Below, piece by piece: positions 53,656 through 63,648 of a stretch of 64,000 nucleotides of DNA. Below the pieces are notes generated by a model. It was not told where the DNA came from. It did no database searches and worked only from the letters and a program-made list of their open reading frames with translations. Each line of letters starts with the position of its first letter. Position 1 is the stretch's first letter. The stretch lies in NCBI RefSeq assembly GCF_000497045.1, contig NW_015961970.1, positions 310,802 through 374,801 of the forward strand. The letters run 5' to 3'. The DNA is from Kalmanozyma brasiliensis GHG001. Its lineage: Eukaryota; Basidiomycota; Ustilaginomycetes; Ustilaginales. The translations under genes were made by a program, and so were the position numbers.

Positions 53656-55890
53656 ATGTCATCGTCTGGCCTACTGTTCCAAAGCAGCCGGCCTGGAACC
53701 TTGAACCGGCAGAGACACGTCGTCGTTGCCACCGTCTTCGTATCTCGTCACCTCACAGGCCAAGCTGGAAGAGTCAGGAGATCTGCTCCGCCAGGAGCTC
53801 CACCAAAGGAGCTGGCAACCGCCTTCACCGCCATTCTCTCCCATGCCTTGGGACGCAACACTCGGTCCTCCAAGGCTACGTCATCTAAATTTCTCCAGCC
53901 CCAAGCTCGTGGCTCTCGGCCCCGTGATCTGTATGACGACCTCCGAATGCAAGGTCGTGCTCTCAATGCCCTCAATATCACCGAACAAGGCGAAGTAGAA
54001 CTTGACATTGGCGAAGATGACGCCTGGCAAGATATCGAACCGACAGAGACTCGACGCGAAAAGACCATCCGTCGAAGTCGACGAATGCAGACAGCCAGAT
54101 CACGAGCACAGCAGGATAATGCGCTTCATCGACGTGCTGCAGCCTTTGTAGACGAAGCCCTCATCCCAACGGAGTCGAAACAACACCTCAAGGTCTGTCG
54201 CGGAAATGGACAGCATCGTGAGGATACCTGCGACGCCATCGACGTGTTGGCAGCTCAAGTTCAAGACATCGCAACCCGTCTCGATGTTATCCAGAAGCAA
54301 GTTGAGGACCTTCTCGTGCGCTCGAAATCTCGGTCCTTGCTGAGTGCTATCCAGCAGTGGGCGCTGCAGAGTTCGCAACAAGTCCGACATGCGTTGCACA
54401 GATTCGGTGAGATCTTGTCCGAGATCAGCGACCCAGGGATGGAGCAGCCTCGACCAAGCAAGAAGCAAGTCTTCCAAACCATGTCAGCCTTGTCGCTGTT
54501 CTTCGGCAGTCTGCACTTGTTCGGTTCCCCGCTGCCTAGACATTGTCTGCTGTATCTGTTGGAGACAAGCTCTGCGGCACAAGAGGCACTCTTTCTGTGC
54601 CCAAACTTCAGCACCGCTCTTGGCCTTTTGGTGCATACGGCGTCCTTGCCACTTTTCTTCGCGGTGAACCCTTGCTCAAAGAAAGCTTTCCGCAACTTCA
54701 AGCTGACGAGTCTTGTCAAGCGGCTCTTCCACAAGGATCAGCGTCGCTCGCTGGCGAGCTCGAACCCATCGCAAGGCCCACGAAAAGAGACTGCCTTCCG
54801 CGACCTCATCTCCAAGTTTCCAGAATTGCTGGACCGACCCTTTCCAATGAAAGCAGTGCTCAACGACCTCCGCAACATGCAAGCACTTCGCGGACCTTCG
54901 AGTAGTCGAGAATACAAGGTGGCGGAGCGTCGACTTTTCCGCGTTCAGCACGAGTCGGAGATCGGTGAGGGCGGACCTCTCACCGTGCGACAGGTGATTC
55001 AGCTTCTCAAGCCAGACGACAGTGTCGGCTGGACGATCATCAAGCAGAGACTATTGCAGAATCGCGTCGACGCCATCGACTCTCTTTCCAAAGAGGATCG
55101 AGCACGCGTCATGTTCCAGCGCGTCTACGGCATAGGTGCTACCAAAGCCGAGCGTTTCGTCCAGGCTGGATTCCTCACACTCGAACAGCTGCGCGATGCC
55201 TGTCTCGAACGAGCTCAACGGATCGGGCTGGAACATCTCGACGACGTCGAATGCTTGATCCCTCGTTCCGAGTCTGAGCAGTGGCGAGAAATCCTTCTCG
55301 ATGTCTTCCACACCGTCGACCCGCAGCTCGGCGCCGAACTGCTCGGCAGCTTCCGTCGCGGCGATCACTACTCGTCCGACCTCGACTTTGTCCTCTTCCA
55401 CCCTTCCGTGGTCGATATGCGCATCCCACGTCCGTCCGACCCGAACAAGCTCGACGCAAACCCGCTCGCTAGCGAACTCCTCACCGCGGTCGTCGCCGAA
55501 CTCACGCGCCGCAACCTCCTCGCTGACAAGCTGCTGCAACACGGCCCACTCGCCGTCAAAGGCCTCGTGCGCCTCCCCGACCCTGGCGCCAAGGCCCGCC
55601 GCTTCGATCTCAACTTCGCCCCTTTCAACCGACGTGCATTCTACACTCTCGCCAAGACAGGCGATTCCGACCTCATGATGCACATGCGCGCCAAAGCTCG
55701 GGCGAGAGGCTGGGCGCTCAACGAATACGGTATCGGTCCTGCCAACGAAAACGGCTCGGCTTGGACGGAAAACGTTCTGGAGGCGACCGACGAGAGGCAG
55801 ATCTTCCAATTTTTGGGCGTGCCGTGGCTGGAGCCGGAGGAAAGGTCGTTCGCCATCTATGCGCCTAGACTCAGGATCACCAGGTCGTAG
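53656..55890 (+). CDS. Family X DNA polymerase with basic leader and hydrophobic mid-region
   Basis: 744 residues from the ATG at 53656; the longest frame opens at TTG 38 codons earlier. The C-terminal 270 residues are a PolX core: fingers/HhH YGIGATKAERFVQAGF, RIGLEHLDDVE, nucleotidyltransferase GSFRRGDHYSSDLDFVLFHP with metal-binding Asp575 and Asp577, third Asp651 in RRFDLNFAPF, then FYTLAKTGDSDLMMHMRAKARARGW-type and NEYGIGP. All catalytic Asp are kept. No BRCT domain is visible; instead the first 90 residues are Arg/Ser-rich and nearly free of acidic residues (mitochondrial-type leader), and residues about 276-340 are hydrophobic. The 8-kDa lyase domain is hard to recognise. From memory, a PolX gene is known in Ustilago maydis as responsive to the b mating-type programme; identity with this gene is not verified. 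Confidence 0.85.
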   Translation: MSSSGLLFQSSRPGTLNRQRHVVVATVFVSRHLTGQAGRVRRSAPPGAPPKELATAFTAILSHALGRNTRSSKATSSKFLQPQARGSRPRDLYDDLRMQGRALNALNITEQGEVELDIGEDDAWQDIEPTETRREKTIRRSRRMQTARSRAQQDNALHRRAAAFVDEALIPTESKQHLKVCRGNGQHREDTCDAIDVLAAQVQDIATRLDVIQKQVEDLLVRSKSRSLLSAIQQWALQSSQQVRHALHRFGEILSEISDPGMEQPRPSKKQVFQTMSALSLFFGSLHLFGSPLPRHCLLYLLETSSAAQEALFLCPNFSTALGLLVHTASLPLFFAVNPCSKKAFRNFKLTSLVKRLFHKDQRRSLASSNPSQGPRKETAFRDLISKFPELLDRPFPMKAVLNDLRNMQALRGPSSSREYKVAERRLFRVQHESEIGEGGPLTVRQVIQLLKPDDSVGWTIIKQRLLQNRVDAIDSLSKEDRARVMFQRVYGIGATKAERFVQAGFLTLEQLRDACLERAQRIGLEHLDDVECLIPRSESEQWREILLDVFHTVDPQLGAELLGSFRRGDHYSSDLDFVLFHPSVVDMRIPRPSDPNKLDANPLASELLTAVVAELTRRNLLADKLLQHGPLAVKGLVRLPDPGAKARRFDLNFAPFNRRAFYTLAKTGDSDLMMHMRAKARARGWALNEYGIGPANENGSAWTENVLEATDERQIFQFLGVPWLEPEERSFAIYAPRLRITRS

Positions 55891-55981
55891 TCATTCTGCA
55901 TCGATTCACGTAGACCACATTGCCATCACTCTCTGCTGTCGAATAGGATTATTGCATGCCATCAGAGTCGCGCTTCGCCGA

Positions 55982-58900
55982 TCAATTCGACTTGAGCGTC
56001 CTCTGCTTCTCTGCAGCAGCCACGATCCGCTCATCCACCCACAAGCCCTTCCTCTTCCTCACCCCATCCATGTAGCGTTTCGCCACGTTCTCCTTGTCAC
56101 CCTTCTCACCCAGGTCCTCCAGCTCCTCCTCGGTCCTGGGCACCCAGAATGGATCCAGGTCAAACAGCTCGAAGCCCTTAAAGATCAACTGGGGGCTTGC
56201 TGCGCCGCTAGTCCTCTTCCGGATCTCATCTGCGAATCCAAAACTCTCCACCACCGGTAGGAGCGAGCCAACCGTGAAAAAGCTCGTTCCTTCCTTCATC
56301 TCTTCCGAAATGATCTTGCCTCGACGTTTGGCGAGCACCGCATGGACTTTGCCGAGCACCTCGGTCGACGCTTGGATGTCGCAGCTGTACATGGCGAGCA
56401 TCAGACGTGGGGACCAATCCAGAAGCGCTTGCTTGCAGCTCTCTCTGAACGTCGACATCAGCGGGCCGGTGACGGAGGAGAGCGAGGAGTTGGATGTCGG
56501 GGTGAGCGCGATGGTTTCGAGGAAGAACGCGAGTCCCTGCATGGGTTCTCCGCACAAGGGACCGGAGGAGGTAGCCATTTGGAACCCGTTATCCAGGCTC
56601 TCGTTCAGCGCGCTAAGGTTGACCCCCTTCGACGCACTTTCCTCCTGTTCACCGAGGCTGATCTTGTGCAGCGCATCCGTGAGACTGTCCCCATTCTCCC
56701 TCGATTCAGCTGCAGCAGGCGTAGCGATGCCCGACGACTGTCGTGTGACAGCCCGCGACGGATCCGTTCGATTCCTCAACCCCATCCTTCCACCACCCGT
56801 TCGATCCACCAACACGTTCGCTCCCACCCTTCGCGGTCCAAACGAGACAATCTTCTCCACCACCTCCCTCCAGTCTTCACCCGTACGATCCTGCCCGCAC
56901 TTCTCCAACACCCCGTCCAGCGTCGACCAGAATTTGTCCGCGCGAACCGTCTTGCTCGCCTGCGATCCGACACTGTCCACGCCTCCCTCGCCGGCATCAT
57001 CCTCGGCACTGCCGGCACTGCGGTTCTGCAACCACCTCAGCGTTTGTGCGTTCGCCAGCAGGAACTCCACCACGGCCTTGGGCAGGGGTACAGCCCTCAC
57101 CCGGTAGGTCACACCACCATTCGCGACGCTACCATCCACCGTTCCACGCGCAGCACCCTCGATTTTCGGCGGCGCCATCTCGGGTGCTCGCACGCACGTC
57201 TCCCTGAACGGAACGAGCGGAGGGCTCACCTGGATCTCACACCGCGCAAACCGCTCGCGTAAATCCTTAAGACATCGCTCGAGATGCAGCTCGCCCGCGG
57301 TGAGGATCACATGTTCGCCCGTATCCTGCACCAAGGACTCGACGCACGGATCGGCTTGGTTGAGCAGCTTGAGTCCCTCGACGAGTTTCGGCATGTCCTG
57401 CGGGTTGACCGGTTCGAGGGCGACACGCACGATGGGCGCGGAGAGCATGTTGATCCCTGCGAGGTTGACGAATGTCGATGTTGCGACGGAAGTGTCGATG
57501 GTGGAAGGGTCGGTGTGACGCTCGATCGGGTAGGATTGCGTGAGGGAGGGAGAGCAGAGAGTGGCATTGCGCAGAACGCGACCTTCGAGACCACGGATGG
57601 CAAAGACGTTGCCCGAGGGCACTTCTTGCACCGCAAGCAGATCCCGTCCCATGATCATGTAGAGCGACTCGAGCTGGACCGCCTTGATGTGCTTGGCGTT
57701 GGACGGGTGGGATGGTGGGAGCGAGGTGTTGTACTTGGGTAGTAGGGCGTACATCCATTGACCGACGCGGAGGGTGCCCGAGTAGAGACGTGCAAAGCCG
57801 AGCACTACTTCGTCCGATCCATCCTCGTCTTCGTCAGCCTTTTGGGCGTCCTTTTCGGCTTGCGCGTCGGCGTCGCGCTGGGCACGGACAGCTTTTTGCG
57901 CCTCGGCCTCTTCGAGGCTCGTACCGTTGGCTTCCGCGGCCGCATCACCAGAGCCACCTTCCATCGTGGCACCGGTAGCAGCCAGTGCAGCGCGAACCGC
58001 ATTCTGTCTCTCCCTGCTCTCTTTGGCGCGCTCCCGCATCTGCTCCGCCGTCATCGGCGCCTTCTTCGCTTCCGGAAGATCCTCCTTCTTGACCGCAAAC
58101 ATCTTGCTGACGTACGCAACGCGGATCGACTTGGGTCCGATCTCGGCGCTCATCAAATTCTCCTCCAACGTGGTCTTGGCCTTGTAGTTTCCTCGATCGA
58201 AGTAGCTCATATCTGGATTGAGCATCATCGGGATCCTCTTTGCCTGCGCCTTGCTCGTCGGTGGGATGACATAGATGATCGCGGCAAAAGCACAGCTCGC
58301 CAATGGCAGCCACTGACTAACAATCGCCTTGATGAGCTGGGATGCGTCCTTGGACTTGAGATCGCGAGGATGCACCTTGAGGTTCAGACTCGACACAATC
58401 TTCTCGATCTTATTCTGGTCCCTGTTCTCCACCACGGCGTCGTAAACGCTCCAAATGTTCTCCAGCACGAACTGGACGAACATAGGCTTCAGCGGCCTCT
58501 TCTCCTTCTCCTTCTGCTTTTGCGAGAGAACACGCTTGGTCTTGGGATCAAAGTAGAAATCACCCCACAGCACTTTGCGCAGCTTGGACTCCTGGATGCC
58601 CATCTTCTTGGCGTAGAGCATGGCGAATCGCTCCAGGCGGAAAGCCCAGTTGTCCATCGCAGAGGCGAAGATGACGTTGCCCTTGGAGGGATCGAAATAA
58701 ATATCCTCGTCGTCTCGCTCTTCGCGGTCGGCGTCTTCGGCGTCGTCTTCGGCGGCGGTGGATGCGGCGATCGAGTCGTTCTTGGCCTGCTTGCGTGCTG
58801 CGATGCGCTTTTCGCGTTCCTCGTGCCAGCGTTCGTCGTCGTCCATGCGTGCCGAGGCGAAGAAGGAGCCTACGACGGCGTTGACCTGCTCGATGACCTG

Positions 58901-59428
58901 GATGAGATGATGATACGCTTCATTCGGCGAGAGTTTGAGTTCCACAATGAGTCGATCGACCTTGTTGAGAACCAAGATCGGCTCCAGACCGTCCTGCCAC
59001 GCCTGCCGGAGCACCGTCACCGTCTGCGCGCAAACACCCTCAACAACATCGACGATCAACAACGCACCATCGCACAGCCTCGACGCTGTCGACACTTCGG
59101 AGGAGAAGTCGACGTGACCAGGCGTGTCGACGAGATTGATCATAAAGTCTTGCACGGGCGGGAGGTTGTCTGGGTCCCAGCCTTTTGTCGGGTCGTGAAC
59201 ACGCATCTTGACGGAGAGCGAAACGGCAGAGGCCTCCATGGTGATGCCTCGTTCTTGTTCATCTTCTCTGGAGTCGAGGTAGCGGATTTGACCGGCCATG
59301 CGGGCGGAGATGATGTTGTTGGCCGCCAGGAGCGAGTCTGCAAACGAGGACTTGCCGTGGTCGACATGGCCTATGAGTGTGCAGCAACGCACGTTATGCG
59401 AGCTGAATCGTTTGCTGTCCGACGCCAT
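55982..59428 (-). CDS. EFL1: Elongation-factor-like GTPase EFL1/Ria1
   Basis: 1,148 residues, one exon, ATG at 59428. EF-2-like order: G1 GHVDHGKS at 20-27, switch region SREDEQERGITMEAS, G3 DTPGH at 101-105, G4 NKVD at 155-158, then SAMDNWAF-type segment. An acidic insertion (EDDAEDADREERDDED) sits in the G domain, as in EFL1 and not in EF-2. The C-terminal part holds the domain IV/V blocks (FGPRRVGANVL, LAFFLETIAL-like, YSCDIQAS). EF-2 proper is shorter (about 842) and has the diphthamide loop, which I do not see. EFL1 works with SBDS/Sdo1 to release eIF6/Tif6 from late cytoplasmic 60S subunits. It ends 91 bp from the convergent PolX gene. Confidence 0.94.
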   Translation of the reverse strand: MASDSKRFSSHNVRCCTLIGHVDHGKSSFADSLLAANNIISARMAGQIRYLDSREDEQERGITMEASAVSLSVKMRVHDPTKGWDPDNLPPVQDFMINLVDTPGHVDFSSEVSTASRLCDGALLIVDVVEGVCAQTVTVLRQAWQDGLEPILVLNKVDRLIVELKLSPNEAYHHLIQVIEQVNAVVGSFFASARMDDDERWHEEREKRIAARKQAKNDSIAASTAAEDDAEDADREERDDEDIYFDPSKGNVIFASAMDNWAFRLERFAMLYAKKMGIQESKLRKVLWGDFYFDPKTKRVLSQKQKEKEKRPLKPMFVQFVLENIWSVYDAVVENRDQNKIEKIVSSLNLKVHPRDLKSKDASQLIKAIVSQWLPLASCAFAAIIYVIPPTSKAQAKRIPMMLNPDMSYFDRGNYKAKTTLEENLMSAEIGPKSIRVAYVSKMFAVKKEDLPEAKKAPMTAEQMRERAKESRERQNAVRAALAATGATMEGGSGDAAAEANGTSLEEAEAQKAVRAQRDADAQAEKDAQKADEDEDGSDEVVLGFARLYSGTLRVGQWMYALLPKYNTSLPPSHPSNAKHIKAVQLESLYMIMGRDLLAVQEVPSGNVFAIRGLEGRVLRNATLCSPSLTQSYPIERHTDPSTIDTSVATSTFVNLAGINMLSAPIVRVALEPVNPQDMPKLVEGLKLLNQADPCVESLVQDTGEHVILTAGELHLERCLKDLRERFARCEIQVSPPLVPFRETCVRAPEMAPPKIEGAARGTVDGSVANGGVTYRVRAVPLPKAVVEFLLANAQTLRWLQNRSAGSAEDDAGEGGVDSVGSQASKTVRADKFWSTLDGVLEKCGQDRTGEDWREVVEKIVSFGPRRVGANVLVDRTGGGRMGLRNRTDPSRAVTRQSSGIATPAAAESRENGDSLTDALHKISLGEQEESASKGVNLSALNESLDNGFQMATSSGPLCGEPMQGLAFFLETIALTPTSNSSLSSVTGPLMSTFRESCKQALLDWSPRLMLAMYSCDIQASTEVLGKVHAVLAKRRGKIISEEMKEGTSFFTVGSLLPVVESFGFADEIRKRTSGAASPQLIFKGFELFDLDPFWVPRTEEELEDLGEKGDKENVAKRYMDGVRKRKGLWVDERIVAAAEKQRTLKSN

Positions 59429-59759
59429 ATCGATGAGCGATGCTGCTATTGAGACCTGGGCCGATGTATCTTATCTTGCCCTGCGACGCCGATGTATGAA
59501 GGCGTCGAGAAGCTGTTGTGTGGTAAGAAGAGCCGAAGAGCGAAGGCATGTCAAACCCAAAGGCTGAGTCGTGCGCTCAGCTGGAAGAAATTTCTAAGAG
59601 TGGAGGCACAGAGCTGTAAAAGGCGGAAGTCGGGCTTCACCTTGACCTCGCCTGTCAACTTTCTATCGGAAGCTCGCGTTCGCGTTTCTCACTTCTTCTT
59701 ACCCCCACGATCGTCCCCTTCCCTCCCCTAGCCTCACCTCACCGTCCACCACAGTCAAC
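59429..59759. promoter_or_regulatory. Divergent promoter between EFL1 and U5-40K genes
   Basis: 331 bp between divergent start codons. The part next to the U5-40K ATG is CT/CA-rich (CCCCTTCCCTCCCC-like), the other side is purine-rich on the plus strand, consistent with a start site on each side. No other motif stands out. Confidence 0.55.
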
Positions 59760-60884
59760 ATGGCGGAGAAGCGCAAGACATCGCCACCCATCTCGTACCG
59801 CGAAGCAGCGCTCGTCAAACGTCAACGTCACGACGACGACAACGACGGCAACACCCAGCAGCTCGCCATTGCCTCCTCCGCAAACGGTCAGGACAAAGGT
59901 CTAGTCCGCTCCGTAAAACGCACCTCCTCGCTCTCACATCCCATTCTCGGCCTGACAGGAGCACATACCTCCGAGATTCTCGACGTCAAGTTCTCCCGGG
60001 ATGGCTCTCGCATCGCCGCAGCTTCGGCGGACCGCACCATCTCGATCTGGAGCGTCTACGGCGAGTGTGCCAACATTGGTCAGCTCAAAGGGCACTCCAA
60101 AGCGGTCACCTGTCTCGCCTTTAGCTACAACATTGGCGATGCGCTCTATTCGGGCTCAGCGGACGGAACAATCATCGTGTGGAGCACAACCACCGGCGAG
60201 AAGCAGCGGAGGTTGAGGGGTCATCGAGCCATTGTCAACTGCGTCTCTTCCACGCGGGGTGGGCCCGAACTGCTCGTCTCCGCATCCGACGATGGTCGCG
60301 TCATGATCTGGGATCCACAATCGAAAGAGCCAATAGACATCCTCGATGTCGGGTACCCCGTCACAGCCGTCGCCTTCTCAGAAGATTCAAGCCAGCTCTA
60401 CGTCGGAGGCATCGACAATCAGATCCACATCTACGATCTTACCCGCAAGACCATCGCCCTCACCCTACGCGGGCATATGGACACCATCACCTCTCTCTCC
60501 CTCTCCCCTTCGGGGTCGCACATCCTCAGCACATCCTTCGACGACTCGGTTCGCATCTGGGACGTCCGACCCTTTGCACCGGAGGCGAATCCCTCCGATC
60601 CCAACGCCTCCAATCCGAGGCTGTACCGCACATTGAGGGGCACGACGTTTGGTGGGTTCGAGAATCTGCTCGTCAAAGCGGGCTGGAGTGCCGATGGAGA
60701 GAAAGTTGTCGCGGGCGGCGCGGATCGGACCTGCACGATCTGGGACGTGGAGAGCTCGACGATACTGTACAAGCTGCCAGGGCATAGGGGCACGTGCACT
60801 GCGGCGGTGTTTCATCCAAAGGAACCGGTGGTCGTGTCGTGTTCGACGGACATGACGCTGCTGCTGGGCGAGATCGATCCGTAG
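59760..60884 (+). CDS. SNRNP40: U5 snRNP 40-kDa WD-repeat protein (SNRNP40/Cwf17)
   Basis: 374 residues, intronless, ATG at 59760. After a charged 60-residue leader come seven WD repeats; the third-residue patterns end in SIWSVYGEC, IVWSTTTGE, MIWDPQS, HIYDLTR, RIWDVRPFAP, TIWDVESS and LLLGEID. The phrase order VYGECANIGQLKGHS, RRLRGHRAIVNC, RIWDVRPFAPEA, YKLPGHRGTC and the C-terminal MxLLGEID are diagnostic for SNRNP40 (human NVYGDCDNYATLKGHS, RVWDVRPFAPKE, YKLPGHAGS, LYMGEIQ). It binds Prp8 in the U5 particle. The gene is convergent with the next, 130 bp apart. Confidence 0.95.
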   Translation: MAEKRKTSPPISYREAALVKRQRHDDDNDGNTQQLAIASSANGQDKGLVRSVKRTSSLSHPILGLTGAHTSEILDVKFSRDGSRIAAASADRTISIWSVYGECANIGQLKGHSKAVTCLAFSYNIGDALYSGSADGTIIVWSTTTGEKQRRLRGHRAIVNCVSSTRGGPELLVSASDDGRVMIWDPQSKEPIDILDVGYPVTAVAFSEDSSQLYVGGIDNQIHIYDLTRKTIALTLRGHMDTITSLSLSPSGSHILSTSFDDSVRIWDVRPFAPEANPSDPNASNPRLYRTLRGTTFGGFENLLVKAGWSADGEKVVAGGADRTCTIWDVESSTILYKLPGHRGTCTAAVFHPKEPVVVSCSTDMTLLLGEIDP

Positions 60885-61014
60885 CATCATGGCTTGCACG
60901 CTGTATTCTAGCTCAACGACGGTAACGATAAGGGCTTGCTTTGTATTGCATTTCATCAAGCATCGTCTGATCGGGTATGGGTCTTGCGAGATGGCTGAAG
61001 CTACGGGCGCACCG

Positions 61015-63396
61015 TCAAAGTGGCACATGAAGCGAAGAGGTGGTGGTGTTTGGCGAGTTGGGAGAGAACACGGCCTGCTCGAGCTGTCCACACCGAACAC
61101 AAGGCTTGTCAGTACCTCTTCTCTCGTTGATTCCTCTGAGGCTGTGTGGGGTACTTACGACGCTCAACCGGTCCCTCAGGCGATGGTACTCCGAGTCGGC
61201 GCTCATCAGCTTGTCCTGCAGCGTGAGGAGCGTTTGTTGAACGGTGCATAGCTCGCCGGCCTGCTCGAGCCTCTTCACCATCGACTCCAATGCTGCGTTG
61301 CCGCGGGAGTCGACTTTGTCCTCCCCTTGTCCTTGTGCTGGAGTAGGCGCGACAACAATCGCCGTGCTGGCCGAGGAAGGTGGAGCTTGACTGTCCGACT
61401 TGCTGCTTGGTCGGGAGACCACAATGCTCGGCACCTTGTCGGTCTTGGTCGGCTGCATCACCCCAAAATTCAACCCCACCAGAGACTCCTCGATCGCCCT
61501 CACACCATCGTTCTCCCTCTCTTCCCGACCATGTTTCGTTGTCAGATCGACCAGACTCCCCACTCCCACCTCGCTCCGTCTCTCTTCCAGTCGTTCTTCC
61601 ACTTTGCACCGCAACAACACGACCAGCATCAACCCCGGTCGTTCGCCGAGGATCCGCCACATCTTCTCCGGATGCTTGCGGATCATCCCATCGAGCGTGT
61701 CGATGTGTTTGGCCGCTTTGTGTTCGAGTGTCGACAGCGTGGTTGGGTGGGTGCTATCGAGCGAGGTCCTTCTCTCTTCCTCCTCAGCTGGACGCAGCGT
61801 GGTTTCTTTGGGGATGGGTGTGGGTGGTGGTGGAGGTGGGCCTTCAGCCACCCGTGCAAGGCGGTCGAATTGGTCGTCTGAAAGGCGCGCGATGTGGCTC
61901 GTTCCCGATACCGTCCTCACTCCCCTCGGCGAGCCATGGAATGACGCTGCAGCTGCTTTACCCACCACCCGCTTCGCCTTCATCGTCGGCGTTTCGTTCT
62001 CCTCCTTGGACAGCGGACTACGCGAGCCCCTGTATTGGGCTGAGACTTCATCCAGCACCTGCGCAAAGCGCGAAGGACTGACAGAGGATGTCTTCTCACC
62101 TTTGCTCAGCGGGCTCCGAGAGACGGACGTCAAATGCGAACTAACCTCGTCCCCCTCGAACCGTGAGTGCGCCGATGCAGCCTTGGACAGCACCGAGGGG
62201 GCTTGCTTGATGTGCACGCGCCAATCCTGAATTCGACGGATGGACTCGTCCTCGCTGTTTTCCAGCGAAGGCGGTTTCACACCATGTGAGGTGTACGCTG
62301 CCGCGCCATTGAGCCGAGCAGAAGGGAGAGGAGGCGATAGGGAGGGTCGCCAGTGACACACCGCCTCTTGACTGCTATCCAGCTCCACCGAGGCGCTGGA
62401 AGAGGGTGGTGGCTTGCGATAGGACGAAGGCTTGCGCGATCGACGCGAGGAGGAGAGCGTGGAGAGGGTCTCGAGTTCTTCTGCGAGCCGAACAGGGTTG
62501 ATGGTACCATTGACCCGACGAAGCGAGGGGAATTTGGTCAGGCGCGAGGCGGAGTCGACATGCGTTGGCTGCTCAGTCTGATGGACCGTTGCGCCGTAGT
62601 TGAGGTGTGACATCCCAAGTTGCGGGATGTGCTCGTGTGCAAGCGGCTGTTGAGGGACGAGCGAGGTTGATTGAGCCTGAAGAGCGGGTGTGGGAGGGAG
62701 AGGACGACTTGCGACGCGTGCGCCAGGAGCAACAGCTTGTTCGGGACTCGACCGTTTGCGAGGCTCTTCCGGAAAGCCCAGACCGATCTCGTGAGCGTTT
62801 GGGATCCTCTTTTTGGCTGTCACGGCTGTGGGTGGGATCGTGATCGCCGCCTGCGGGTCGAGCTGCGTCGAAGGTGGAGGCGGTGGAGGATGAACCTGCG
62901 GCTCATGCTGCGAGGCGAGATGCTCACGTATGCTACCGATCACAGCTGGATCGTCGCTGTCGGTGATCGCACCGAAGTTTCGGTCGGGTCGAGGCGTGTC
63001 GACACGAGTGACACGCTGCGGTTCGTGCCCTACTTGAGGCGTAGTCTTGATGTAGATCGGCTGCAATGTCTGACCCGCAATCGGCAATCCTTTGGCGCTC
63101 ACAGCCGCCGCTGCATTGGGCTGCTGCTTCGATCCTGACAAAAGCCTCACAACAGCCTTCATCTTGGCCTTCACACCGCCCAACCCCTTGCCAGCTTTCG
63201 AAGACGACCCATCGGGCTCGATCAGGCTATCCATGCTGTGCAGGTGCGGATACGTTTGAGCGGTGTCGGGGAGAAAGGGGGGATGCTGCCAGTGAACATG
63301 TTTGGCATCGCGGACCAGGTCGCTGTCGGAGATGGTGGGGAGGAACGAGTCGCTGTCGTGACTGAGGATGCTCGTGTCGTCGGGTGAGCCGAACAT
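61015..63396 (-). CDS. Uncharacterised Pro/Ser-rich protein with short C-terminal coiled coil; probable in-frame intron
   Basis: 793 residues if unspliced, from the ATG at 63396 (frame opens at GTG upstream). A canonical intron appears at 61158-61084 on the minus strand: GTAAGT donor, TACTGAC branch site and GGACAG acceptor, 75 nt, exactly 25 codons with no stop. Splicing joins RDRLSV to LEQAVF and continues the heptad pattern, giving 768 residues, so the spliced form is preferred (complement of join 61015-61083, 61159-63396). No known domain. Visible: Ser/Pro-rich body with several RSPLSK repeats near residues 465-510, a proline run, and a helical part (IDTLDGMIRKHPEKMWRIL, then RCKVEERLEERRSE). 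Function unknown. Confidence 0.7.
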   Translation of the reverse strand: MFGSPDDTSILSHDSDSFLPTISDSDLVRDAKHVHWQHPPFLPDTAQTYPHLHSMDSLIEPDGSSSKAGKGLGGVKAKMKAVVRLLSGSKQQPNAAAAVSAKGLPIAGQTLQPIYIKTTPQVGHEPQRVTRVDTPRPDRNFGAITDSDDPAVIGSIREHLASQHEPQVHPPPPPPSTQLDPQAAITIPPTAVTAKKRIPNAHEIGLGFPEEPRKRSSPEQAVAPGARVASRPLPPTPALQAQSTSLVPQQPLAHEHIPQLGMSHLNYGATVHQTEQPTHVDSASRLTKFPSLRRVNGTINPVRLAEELETLSTLSSSRRSRKPSSYRKPPPSSSASVELDSSQEAVCHWRPSLSPPLPSARLNGAAAYTSHGVKPPSLENSEDESIRRIQDWRVHIKQAPSVLSKAASAHSRFEGDEVSSHLTSVSRSPLSKGEKTSSVSPSRFAQVLDEVSAQYRGSRSPLSKEENETPTMKAKRVVGKAAAASFHGSPRGVRTVSGTSHIARLSDDQFDRLARVAEGPPPPPPTPIPKETTLRPAEEEERRTSLDSTHPTTLSTLEHKAAKHIDTLDGMIRKHPEKMWRILGERPGLMLVVLLRCKVEERLEERRSEVGVGSLVDLTTKHGREERENDGVRAIEESLVGLNFGVMQPTKTDKVPSIVVSRPSSKSDSQAPPSSASTAIVVAPTPAQGQGEDKVDSRGNAALESMVKRLEQAGELCTVQQTLLTLQDKLMSADSEYHRLRDRLSVVSTPHSLRGINERRGTDKPCVRCGQLEQAVFSPNSPNTTTSSLHVPL
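61084..61158 (-). other. Probable 75-nt intron in frame
   Basis: Donor GTAAGT starts at 61158, TACTGAC branch consensus lies about 30 nt before the acceptor, and CAG ends at 61084. Length divisible by three with no stop, so retention would add 25 residues rather than truncate. Confidence 0.7.
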
Positions 63397-63648
63397 GGTC
63401 TGCAACGAATGACGATGAAGGGTCACACGAGATGGCAGGGGCAAGCAAAAGGGGAGCGACGAACGCTCATTGTCGTTCTTATATCGCAACTCCAATTCCT
63501 GCACAGATCAGGTGTCTCGTCTCTGTGAAAGCCAGATCGGAGCGAAGCCAGCAGAGAAGCTAGACTGAACTCAGCCATGAAAGCGCAGTCAGTGACACGA
63601 GGGAAGCGCATAGAAAGCATTGTTCGGGTATATTCGACATGGTTGTCA

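Noticed and set aside
57758..59452. 564-codon open frame on the plus strand
   Set aside because: It is antisense to EFL1 and exists because third positions of the real gene are GC-biased; the translation is an antisense-like mix rich in Arg, His and Leu, with no domain.
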